Shown here: positions 55,379-64,000 of the stretch, in pieces
Numbering within the stretch: the stretch's first letter is position 1
How the letters are laid out: every line of letters begins with the position of its first letter
Assembly: GCA_012845835.1 (NCBI GenBank)
Contig: JABAKD010000019.1
Coordinates: 853,501-917,500, forward strand
Length of the DNA: 64,000 nucleotides
Source of the DNA: Undaria pinnatifida
Taxonomy: Eukaryota; Sar; Phaeophyceae; Laminariales; Alariaceae
Reading direction: 5' to 3'
Notes under the pieces: model-generated
Databases searched by the model: none
What the model saw: the letters and a program-made list of their open reading frames with translations, nothing else
What the model was told of the DNA's origin: nothing
Program-made: the position numbers and the translations under genes

Positions 55379-55560
55379 CAGTGGGTACTCCGATATAGGA
55401 GGGCCCCGATTTAAGCCAAAACAAGCGCTCTTAACTCCGCATTGATCTTATCTGTAGTGGGAAATGTATTGCTTTTAGTATAGGCGGGACATGCAGATTG
55501 GACCGCTCTTAAGTCCCGAACGCTCTTATCCTGGGCGCTCCTAAATCGAGGTGCCCACTG
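55379..55560. mobile_element. 182-bp Tc1/mariner-type MITE
   Basis: CAGTGGGTACTCCGATATAG at 55379 and the complement of CAGTGGGCACCTCGATTTAG ending at 55560 are the termini, flanked by TA (55377-55378, 55561-55562). CAGTGG..ACCTCG termini are seen in pogo/Tc1-related elements. No coding capacity. Confidence 0.75.
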
Positions 55561-55562
55561 TA

Positions 55563-56515
55563 CCAGATACGAATTTAAACGCACCATATACACAGTATGG
55601 CACGCAAGATAACACACCGCCTCGGACCAAACCCGATCTGAGTACGTCGACACAAGGAAGAGACTGCAAACGCTGAGCGATTCGCCTGTCAACACCTTTC
55701 CAAAGCCACCATTTCGTTGTATATAGTAAATATAATAAGTAAATATATTGGATACTGGTACAAAATTTAATTTACTGTATTTCTTTGTATCTGTGGTGTC
55801 ATATCATACGCGAGTGACTGGAGACTGGAGGCTGTGTTGCCTGTCCTGTCTGTGACCACTTGTTTTTGTATTTTGACTATAATCGACTATTAATGGTGCG
55901 AGATCAAGATGTTGTCCCCGCATGAACAAAATTACCCATCTCCGTAAACTTGCCCGTCGTCACAGGACAGGCTCCAATCACTAGTTACTAGTCAGTAATC
56001 AGAAGTAACTATTTTAACGCCGTTACAACAGGAAACCCGTTTTGGGGTGCAAGCCACTTGGAATTAGCATAGGGAGGGGTGTTGGGGTTCTGAAAGAGTT
56101 ACGGCCCGTTTAAATATGACCAAAAGCAAGATATTTTCGAGATTATGGATTATTCTCGATACTATCCACTGTTTTCGATATTATCGACTATTTTCGATAT
56201 TATCGACTATTTTCGATATTATCGACCGCCTAGGAAGAGCCTGCAGTACAAGTATTAATAATGACAGAAGGCGGTGCGTGTGGACGTATAGCTCCTACCG
56301 GTGCGCTTCGAACGCACCTTCCCGACGCCCCTCGCTGTTCCGTGTGACCGATTCCGGAATCGTCAGTTTAATTCCTCTCTGCGTTCCCCTGTGCGTTTCC
56401 CTGTGCGTTTCCGTCGGAGCCAACGAGGATAAAAGTTAGTTGTCCAATACCAGCCAGGTACAGCAGTGCTACCGATACATTCGTGCTCCCGCGTTATTAA
56501 TAGTGCGATACCTTT
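55563..56515. other. No supported gene
   Basis: Short R2-like fragment (CGTCACAGGACAGGCTCCAA) near 55958; three ATTATCGACTATTTTCGAT units at 56160-56225. Nothing else. Confidence 0.45.
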
Positions 56516-56865
56516 GAGTGCGGGCCCTCAATTTAATGCGGTGCCCTATAGTGCGGGGCCCCAGTTTAGTGCGGTGCCCCAGTTTAGTGCGGTGCCCCAG
56601 TTTAGTACGGCGCCCCAGGTTAGTACGGTGCCCCAGTATAGTGTGGTGCCCCAGTTTAGTGCGGTGCCCCAGTCTAGTGCGGTGCCCCAGTTTAGTGCGG
56701 TGCCCCAGTCTAGTGCGGTGCCCCAGTTTAGTGCGGTGCCCCAGTTTAGTGCAGTGCCCCAGTTTAGTGCGGTGCCCCAGTTTAGTGCGGGGCCCCAGTT
56801 TAGTGCGGGGCCCCAGTTTAGTGCGGGGCCCCAGTTTAGTGCGGGGCCACAGTTAAGTGCGGTGG
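56516..56865 (+). repeat. 18-bp satellite
   Basis: About 19 copies of AGTGCGGTGCCCCAGTTT. Because 18 is a multiple of three, all frames stay open and one gives a hexapeptide repeat (FSAVPQ). The flanks do not look coding. Confidence 0.92.
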
Positions 56866-57239
56866 AAATCGATTGTCCCGACCTCGTCCTTGAATATAAA
56901 GGACTCAGATTTCCTCGTGATTTGCGGGGTACCAGTTTAGTGCAGGGATTGCCAACTGGCAAGGCCCCGCACTGTTTACGGAACACAACTGTATGTGTTT
57001 GAGTTTTCATATGATACGTGTAAAATGTGCTCGTTTTCTCGTTATTTTCGCGTGCCGCGCCAGAGTGCAGTTTCGGACTTGGAAGGAAAGGTGCAAGTTT
57101 CACAGCAGTAGACTATACACATGTCATAGCGATGCATTTTGTGTATATGCATACTAGCATGCGAAATTTTGATATTCTGCAAATGCAAACTTTTTTGTTG
57201 TTGTCACTTTTACTTGTTGAGCTCAACTCGCGAGAGGTT

Positions 57240-57540
57240 TTTTACCTTTCTGGGCCAGCCGTGGTCACACAGTAGCGGTCACAGCAGGTGTCTTCCCTTT
57301 TTCCTTCTCCCTGGTACGTCCCTTCATTTTTATGGCGAACGGGGTTTAGCATTCCCACTTTTCAGCGTTTACGCTGGTAGATTTTTATCGGTTTTTGCTA
57401 GCTCGCGCTCTCTTGCTTTCCGCTAGTAACCGCTAGTCATTTTTTTACGCAAGAGAAAGTTCCTGCGACGACGAGTGAGTATATGTGCACTCGGGAGGAT
57501 TCGAATCCGCGTCAGAGACGTTAGTACGGACGAGATTCAC
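57240..57540 (-). mobile_element. SINE copy, diverged head
   Basis: The body matches 47745-48066 (CAGCCGTGGTCAC, TTCATTTTTATGGCG, GCGCTCTCTTGCTTTCCGC), and a B-box-like GGATTCGAATCC lies at 57498-57509. The A box is degraded. Confidence 0.6.
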
Positions 57541-57689
57541 CTTCTTGTACAGCAGTACTACTCAACAGGGGACGCCTGGTCTTGTTGTTGTCGTTCGAAC
57601 ATAAACTGGTGCATGAACCTATGAAGGGGCGCAGAGCGGCGGTGTAATGGAAGGAAAGAAGGAAGTAAGAAATGAGATGAAGTTACGGA

Positions 57690-57785
57690 TATTACCTTCA
57701 ACCAGCCGCCCGTCGTGTCTCATACAAGCTTCCAAACTTCGACGTAAATCCTCGATCTCGCAGCTGGGATGTCCTCTTTCTGTTT
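57690..57785 (+). repeat. Dispersed repeat R1, diverged copy
   Basis: ACAAGCTTCCAAACTTCGAC and CCTCGATCTCGCAGCTGG fit the R1 order. Confidence 0.45.
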
Positions 57786-57833
57786 TGTTTTTGCCAATGC
57801 TGGTATTGTCTTCGTACCCATAATAGGGCACCA

Positions 57834-57950
57834 ACTACTACTACTACTACTACTACTGCTGCTGCTGCTACTGCTACTACTGCTGCTGCTGCTGCTGCTA
57901 CTGCTACTACTGCTACTGCTACTGCTACTACTGCTACTACTACTATACTG

Positions 57951-57995
<45 letters not shown>

Positions 57996-58020
57996 TTACT
58001 ATACTACTGCTACTACTACT
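57834..58020 (+). repeat. (CTA/CTG)n microsatellite
   Basis: An almost uninterrupted 185-bp run of CTA and CTG triplets; its poly-Leu frame is not a gene. Confidence 0.97.
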
Positions 58021-59055
58021 GTTGGAACAGAAGACGTTCTGCTGTTTTACACCTGGTACCTGGTCCAGCAATATTCCCGTTTAATGTTGGTACTGGTATA
58101 AAGTATTAATGCGGTCTAAACTATACTTCACACATGCACATGCGTTGATCGACGAGGGAAGAAAGGGCTGAACTATACGGTAACGGGGAGGGGGAGAAGA
58201 GCCTGCTACGAAGTGTCCAGGGATGTGGGTTGCAGCTAGGGAGGGAGAAGGAGAAATATAAAATTGCGAGGATTGTTGAAGAGACGAGTAAATATTAACA
58301 AAACACGCATGCGCTGGCCGGTACAGTGGGTACGGCTGTCGGTGTTGATGTTTTATTGGTACAGCATTCGTGGCCATTCTCTATTATAGCGCGGTGCCGT
58401 TCCGGGCAATAGTACCCGCACTACAGCGAACATATCGGTTGACGGTCTATTTATGACCCGTCAAGGTCGTCTTTGGACTTATCATACTAGCTTTAGTGTG
58501 TGGATTTACTTGACGGCTGTCAATCTTGACGGCTGTCCGTCCGTCAAGGGGCAAGAGTGCCATCAACCGAGATATTTGTGCTAAAGTGAGACCCCGAGCC
58601 ATCCCGGTGTACGAGTGGTGCGGTACTATGTAGAACGAGGTCGTACATAACTAGCCGTGATGAGCGATTTTTACCGCGCTAAGCTGGGTCCACGCAGTAA
58701 CAGGTGCCGCACCAATGGGGAACCACGAGTGCATTAGCTTCAACCAGCCCCCCATAGTGCATCATCCAAGATATCATTGCACCATTGGTGTTCTGGCATT
58801 AACTCAGTCCCATCGTTAGGTCTATGATCACAGGGCAGGCTCTCCAAAACTCTCGAGTTATACCCAAAGGGTACTGTTGTTGGAACAGAAACTGCTGCTG
58901 CTGCTGTTATTCCTCTTGATGCCTGATACTGGTACAGCAATATATGCATTGGTATACCTGTATATCGTTTTTATTGTTGTGTCCACAATGTATACATACA
59001 GTGACAGCAGTATGCATTGCATGCATTACAGCAGTATCATAGCCCCACCCCAGTG
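58021..59055. other. No supported gene
   Basis: A diverged R2 copy lies at about 58795-58890 (GATCACAGGGCAGGCTC). CGTCAAG motifs at 58440-58560 form short inverted repeats around a segment that may be another MITE, limits uncertain. Confidence 0.4.
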
Positions 59056-59059
59056 AAGC

Positions 59060-59210
59060 GGAGATAGTGTGCCAGAGCGATATGACCGCCGCGTTATTGC
59101 TTGTTGGGGGAAGCCGCGTTATTTATTCCGAGTTATGAATGCAATTCCCCAGTCGACCGCCTTGTATCGGGGTACCGCCTTGCTCAGACCGCCTTATTGA
59201 GGTACACCTA
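59060..59210. mobile_element. AAGGCGG-type MITE, copy 1
   Basis: Shares GACCGCC.CGTTATTG, GTACCGCCTTGCTCAGACCG and CCTTATTGAGGTAC with 61260-61409. The left end is diverged. Confidence 0.5.
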
Positions 59211-61257
59211 CGTACTCCTACAGTAAACGTTCAAGCGCCGGTACAGCGAGTACAGCACATGCTTTCAAACCTGTAATATATGCGCCGGTACAGCTTAGTC
59301 GATTGTCATGTTTTATTCAAAAGTACTACCAGGTATTAATCACATTTATTGTAGTCTACGCTATTATGGCACGAGAACCCGAAGGGGTGGCGATAACACA
59401 TGGAGCGTGGACATGTGGGCATGCGCTCGGTGGCGTAGATGGGGTTGTAGAGACACGGCAGCTTGTTCTAGATGGAATTGTGGGGTGTGGCACAACCACA
59501 TCCAGCGCCGAAATCAAATATGTTCCTGGCTATGCTCACTCTCACGCATCACTTGATGGACGGTGCGCCATTGACCAGTTATACCTTTCCAGCAACACCG
59601 CCTCTCTATCCCCCCCATTCTTCTCTTGAGGTCTTCCTATTTCCCTCGTCAAATCCCCTCTGTCACGCCTCCGCCCCAAAGCTGGAACTCCTATAAATAT
59701 CATATGAAAACACAGTCATGTCGCATATGCGCTGTGCCTACTCCCCTTCCCCTTATTCTTTCTCAGTGAAGCCCATTCCTGCCACACGAAAAAGGCAGCG
59801 AAGTAACTACTGCTGTGAGTGCTGTATATAATAACACGGAATAAGTGCGCCACGGCCTTTGCTGGAACTCTTATAGGTATGATGAAGCAATTGCGGATGT
59901 GACCGCAGAGCGTGTGTGTGTCGATGAGATGGTGTGTTGATGGCGTCCGGCAAAGTATTCAAATGTCCACACTGGATTGGCTTCCGGTAGAATGTGCTGC
60001 TGCTGTGTCGTTGTGTGTACGGACGGCTTGCTGCTGCCACGGACTGGACTGCTGTTTGGGCTCCTGTTTTTGTTTGTATATGTTTTGGTATTCTTGTGAC
60101 TTTATTGTTCTTCTTTGCGTCTCTTGTCGCTTGAAGGGAACCGGGCGAGGTGCATACCCGTAGCTCGTTAGCCGTTCTTGTTGTTCTTGTTGGTCTCTTT
60201 GGGGTTTCAGAGTAACACAAGAGTGTCGAAAAAATGTGACGTTTGAGTCAGGCTATGCTATACGGTAGAGGTGGTTTACGAAAGTTTTTGCCCTGCAAGG
60301 TTGTCGACTTGATAAAACTGCTCTAGACCTCACCGAAAAACTGGTTAGGCAAACTGAAAGTGCAATTCGATGACCTAACCCGTGGCCCAGGTATACGGAG
60401 CTGGGTATACGAAACATTTCTTTTTTTCTGTTCTTTTCTTTTTTGTGCTCCGGCGGATGGGGCAAAAATGAAGAGCGTTAGCTCACCACACTTCCACGTG
60501 TTTTCATTCATGTCGTGTCAATTTTTAATTCGACTGTTTTCGCAATCCAGCGCTAGCTGGCGTATCCTTCGGTTTCCGTGGTAGCGGCAGCGCGAGCTGT
60601 CCCTGCCGGCGGTCACCGTTTGCTACTCCAGCAGCGCAAGCTGACGTTGTTATCGAATGCGCGAGTATGTCGACCCGGCTTGATTCCTGGGAATCAGGTG
60701 ACGTGGAGATAGCGATAGCCGCCCGGAAATTCATCCCTCTGGCTAGTGTGGGACTTGCGCAAGCTCACTAACCAAAGCCTCGGCCATGAGGAAACAGCCC
60801 GACGCCGGACTTGGTACAGTTACGGTCCACCCTACCTGGTGCGGCGTTGGTCCTCGATCAAAGCAATATTTTTTGGAAACAAGCATGATTAGCATGACCA
60901 GCATTATTGTTGACGATTGTCGGTTAAGACGTCTCGTCGTTCAGAAAAATATTGGTTCAAAAGCGTTCCGCCTCTATTGTCGCATATACGTCATTTACAG
61001 CGTCTCGGCCACACGAAGAAATCGGGCTCACTTGGGGTGGGGGGAAATTACGGGGAAACTGGATGCAAGGCATAGGGAGTGTCCAATTTTGAACGCAAGA
61101 AGCTGTACGTACGACGCGCGAGCAGCGTGGCGATGATGCTCACACCGCTGCCCCCTGTTGCTATTACATGTGGTAGACGTTTGATGGGAGTGCACGACTC
61201 ATCGGGCCGCTAAAATGCATGGGTCTCAAAGGTCGCTGTTACGTATTAATAGTACAG
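59211..61257. other. No supported gene
   Basis: Open frames at 59303-59629, 60525-60734 and 60786-61136 have no recognisable motif and no complete splice context. The minus frame near 60.6 kb could be an exon on composition alone. Confidence 0.4.
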
Positions 61258-61259
61258 TA

Positions 61260-61409
61260 CAGGTACCCAACTAAGGCGGTGGTGTGCTATAGAGAGCAAT
61301 GTGACCGCCTTATTGAGGGTGGCCGCCTTATTCCCCGGTAGCGCCAAGCGATTTTGACCGCCTTATAGGGATGCCGCCTTGCTCAGACCGCCTTATTGAG
61401 GAACCCCTG
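61260..61409. mobile_element. AAGGCGG-type MITE, copy 2
   Basis: Inverted ends CAGGTACCCAACTAAGGCGG and the complement of CAGGGGTTCCTCAATAAGGC enclose about 150 bp with further GACCGCCTTAT units. TA precedes the left end but not the right. Relative of 59060-59210. Confidence 0.55.
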
Positions 61410-61677
61410 CTGCCATTGATGTTTGACAAGGTTTTGTAAGGCTGGGCTTGTGGCATTTTTTTGGGCCGCTAAAATCCATGACGTAGGTCTCGAAAGGGTT
61501 TGTACAGAGTCGTCGAGCGCGTGGAGGCATCAAGCTTTTAGTCTAGACTACTGTTGTAGGTCATATTCTTCCTTGACGCTGTTGGTCTGAAAATAATCGA
61601 TGCGGTACTTATTTTGGATGATCCTCGTACTCGTATTCATGTGTTGAATGTGTTGATGAAAATTACTATAGACGTAC

Positions 61678-61770
61678 GAACGATGTATTACGCAGCTTGC
61701 AAAGATGAGTATCAACCCTAAAATTGTCCAACTCACCACTGAAGTTGTTCGAATAATTTTATAAAATGTG
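61678..61770 (+). repeat. Dispersed repeat R1 copy
   Basis: ATTACGCAGCTTGCAAAGAT, CCTAAAATTGTCCAACTCAC and TTTTATAAAATG match 16678-16780. Confidence 0.7.
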
Positions 61771-61827
61771 TTGACGCGTTTGGGACCTAGGTGTGTCGAC
61801 CTGGAAAATGTACTTTTTTTTCCTTAT

Positions 61828-61925
61828 AGTTTTTGCTCCCATCCCTTCTATTTTCTTGGCACTTTTATTTCTCCTTCTCCCTCTAGACGTAACTCGGACT
61901 CATAAGGGTCACTAAGCAGACTCTT
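61828..61925 (+). repeat. Dispersed repeat R6, copy 1
   Basis: TTTGCTCCCATCCC...CTCCTTCTCC...CTAGACGTAACTCGGACTC matches 62943-63040. Confidence 0.55.
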
Positions 61926-61929
61926 CTCC

Positions 61930-62045
61930 GCCCTGCCCACTACGGTACGCGCCTTCATTTTTATCGCGAGAAAATCCCGGCTATTTCTTCATTCGTCGAC
62001 TCGCATCGGATTGCGCCTACCCACGCTGCTAGGCGCTCTCAGCGA
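61930..62045 (-). mobile_element. SINE body fragment
   Basis: ACTACGGTACGCGCCTTCAT, TTTTATCGCGAG and GGCGCTCTCAGCG align with the other SINE bodies; the head is missing. Confidence 0.5.
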
Positions 62046-62282
62046 TTAATTCCTTTGGTTTTTTATATGTTTGTTTATTTACAGTACAAGTGCGGTATTA
62101 TCATCGTGTACGATGCATATAGCAGCCCAAGTATCGTCATGTTGCGCCGTACATATCCTCACTCACGTTGAAGTTCGGACACATGCCCTACGTCATGCCT
62201 TACCTCATGCCCCACGTCAACAAGACCCGGGCTGCTTTGTGTCTTTTTTCTCTTTTTTTTGCTCAGCCAGGGGAGTAAATTT
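62046..62282. other. No supported gene
   Basis: Nothing recognisable. Confidence 0.4.
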
Positions 62283-62548
62283 GACGAATGTAACATGGAA
62301 GAGTTTGGTAGACTGTAGAAAGTAGCGAGAAAACAATCGCTATCCTAGGAGATAGATGGTGACCACAGACGGCGAAACAGGACGGGGATAGGAAAAGCAA
62401 AAACAGTTTTCATGCAGTATATGGAAGAAAACAAAATGAGCGCTCAAACGTTGGAGGTGTCTCTACTAGGAGTAGGAACGGTGCTCCGCCCCGAAGGGGA
62501 TGCGTGGTCAATAATGGTCAAATGACTAAGGCAAGCAGCAAATGAGTA
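62283..62548 (+). mobile_element. LINE 3' fragment, copy 2
   Basis: GAATGTAACATGGAAGAGTT, AGCGAGAAAACAATCG, CTAGGAGATAGATGG and the AAGGCAAGCAGCAAATGAGT tail match the 23.3-24.06-kb element. Stops break the frame. Confidence 0.75.
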
Positions 62549-62569
62549 CGTCTTCCCCCCCTGTCTGGC

Positions 62570-62905
62570 ACATAGTAGGAGAATGAAATATACAAGGAGG
62601 AACGGGATGTTTTCGAGGAGATGAGGAAGTTAGACGAATGTGACATGGAGGAGTTTGTAGACTAGAGAGTAGCGAGAAAACGATCGCTATCCTAGGAGAT
62701 AAATGGCGGCCACAGACGGCGAAACAAGAAGGGGATAGGATGAGCAAATAGTTTATATGTAATACATGGAAGAAGCGTAATGAGCGCCCGAATGTTGGAG
62801 GTGTCTCTATTAGGCTATTGGGAGTAGGAACGGTGCTCCGTCTCGAAAGGGATGCGTGGTTTATGATGGTCAAATGGCAAGCAACAAATGAATACGCCCC
62901 CGTTC
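62570..62905 (+). mobile_element. LINE 3' fragment, copy 3
   Basis: Begins at the CACATAGTAGGAGAATG stretch of the Cys/His region and ends GGCAAGCAACAAATGAATAC. It lies directly after copy 2, so two independent 5'-truncated copies are tandem here. Confidence 0.75.
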
Positions 62906-62942
62906 TGGCGCCTTGAAATATGTAGTGGGTAAATTGTGTTTT

Positions 62943-63040
62943 TTGAGCCCCCTTCGCTCATCCCATCTATTATCTTCGCAGTCTATCTTGCTCCTTTTCC
63001 GTCCCTAGACATAACTCAGACTCGGGGCCACGAAGCACGA
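62943..63040 (+). repeat. Dispersed repeat R6, copy 2
   Basis: CTCATCCCATCTATTATCTT...CCCTAGACATAACTCAGACTC matches 61828-61925. Confidence 0.55.
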
Positions 63041-63399
63041 AGCAGGCGCTTCGTAAGACCGCACTATTATTACGTGGCAGTACGTAATAGTAGTTGATTT
63101 TCGACACTTGTACTGCCGCACGCTCTTACTAATATAAACGCTTGCTAAGACCGCTCTATTGTTATTCATGCGTACCTGGTGATAGTAGTCGTGTTTTAGG
63201 CCGCTGTACCTGGGTCCCGAAAATGTTGAAATGCTGACTACTAGACTGGAGTAGTGCTGTGCCTGTTTTTTGAGACCGTCCGGTTTATCACTTTTCCGGG
63301 AGATGAGACCAGGCGCATCGGCTTGTCACGGAAAAGAAATCTTGGCAGTAGTATGGGATAATTTTTAACGTCTGGCAGATCAGATCCCAGCCGCACCTG
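63041..63399. other. No supported gene
   Basis: Two GACCGC.CTATT..TTA segments hint at another short repeat; no gene. Confidence 0.4.
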
Positions 63400-63750
63400 G
63401 GATAGATGGTGATCTTAGATGATCATGATCTTTGCCTTCAGGGTAGACCGACCCACCCACCCCACCTCTACATAACACTTGCATGATCTGCATGGTCTAC
63501 GTAGATCGTGTTGCCGGATGGGAGCCGTATGATCTGCGTGATGTCTATCAATAGCACCTGTTTTATTATATCAGATATCCATAAGGTATGTATGATATTT
63601 CCTGGAGCCCTATGATCTGCATGATGTATAGCACATATGGTATCTATGATATGGCTCGGATCTGAGATGCACAGATCATGCGCAACATATCATATCGACA
63701 CATGCAGGATCTAGATTATCTACCGTAGATCGTGATCTGTCCGATGTGTG
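63400..63750 (-). mobile_element. GATCAT-rich inverted-repeat element, copy 3
   Basis: Its plus-strand end is GATCTGTCCGATGTGTG (63734-63750), the complement of the left end of copies 1 and 2. Read in reverse, it contains both the segment shared with copy 1 and that shared with copy 2, so it may be the more complete form. Confidence 0.6.
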
Positions 63751-64000
63751 AGTTGGGGGTAATAAAAGACAAGACGTTTAGTAGCGGTAAGACCGCCTAA
63801 GTTGGCTTGTCGCGGGATGCTCTTAAACTGGGTACACCAATGTATCGAATGTATCCAACGTATCCTGGTTGTTAGACCGGGTGAACTCTCGAGGCAGGGG
63901 AGAAAGTTGTCGAATGCACGTAGCGAATACAGCGTCGGTAACACGATCCACACACTGGGGTAGGGATTAACTCCGAACTGCTGCAAGGTCGGGAGTTGCA
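63751..64000. other. No supported gene
   Basis: A minus-strand frame (63720-63986) has no recognisable motif and may run off the window. Confidence 0.4.

Noticed and set aside
57769-58101. Poly-Leu/poly-Tyr membrane protein
   Set aside because: The frame is entirely a CTA/CTG microsatellite.

Overview
This is eukaryotic nuclear DNA. Coding sequence is broken into short exons with GT-AG introns of about 0.3-3.5 kb, and most of the rest is transposons, tandem repeats and microsatellites. A chromodomain-type Ty3/gypsy element, LINE fragments, a tRNA-headed SINE family, a cyanobacterial-style (family 4) uracil-DNA glycosylase and a PX protein together suggest a protist or alga, possibly a stramenopile. 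That placement is inference; no marker gene fixes the taxon.

Four host genes can be assembled from exons with canonical splice sites and matching phases. (1) A family 4 uracil-DNA glycosylase on + (9062-15433, three 3' exons). (2) A small basic protein of about 183 aa on - (22831-19506, four exons), family unknown. (3) A 592-aa protein on - (30501-24237, four exons) with a receiver-like segment lacking the phospho-acceptor Asp. (4) A PX-domain protein on + (32769-34665, two exons, 3' end not found). Weaker coding signals lie at 459-1005 and 2486-2861, both on -.

Mobile DNA is the dominant feature. The main element is a complete Ty3/gypsy retrotransposon on - (35749-43963) with apparently identical 490-bp LTRs and a 5-bp TTAAT duplication. 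Its gag and protease are separated by one in-frame TGA, it needs a -1 shift inside protease, and it has one nonsense codon in integrase. Others are: a hAT-type element with a perfect 8-bp duplication (12961-14656) sitting 50 bp past a glycosylase splice donor; terminal-inverted-repeat elements at 6213-7255, 28486-29407, 45958-46684 and 55379-55560; a 296-bp foldback (35205-35500); LINE 3' fragments near 23.2-24.1, 53.1-53.6 and 62.3-62.9 kb; SINE copies near 47.9, 50.1, 57.4 and 62.0 kb; and several dispersed short repeats.

Tandem repeats are unusually varied (units of 9 bp to about 310 bp) and fill the glycosylase introns. One satellite runs into the glycosylase exon and includes its splice acceptor. 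A 10-bp palindrome, CTATTAATAG, occurs five times exactly and more often as a 9-bp core. The Ty3 element landed in such a site. From 44 to 64 kb I found no host gene I can support.
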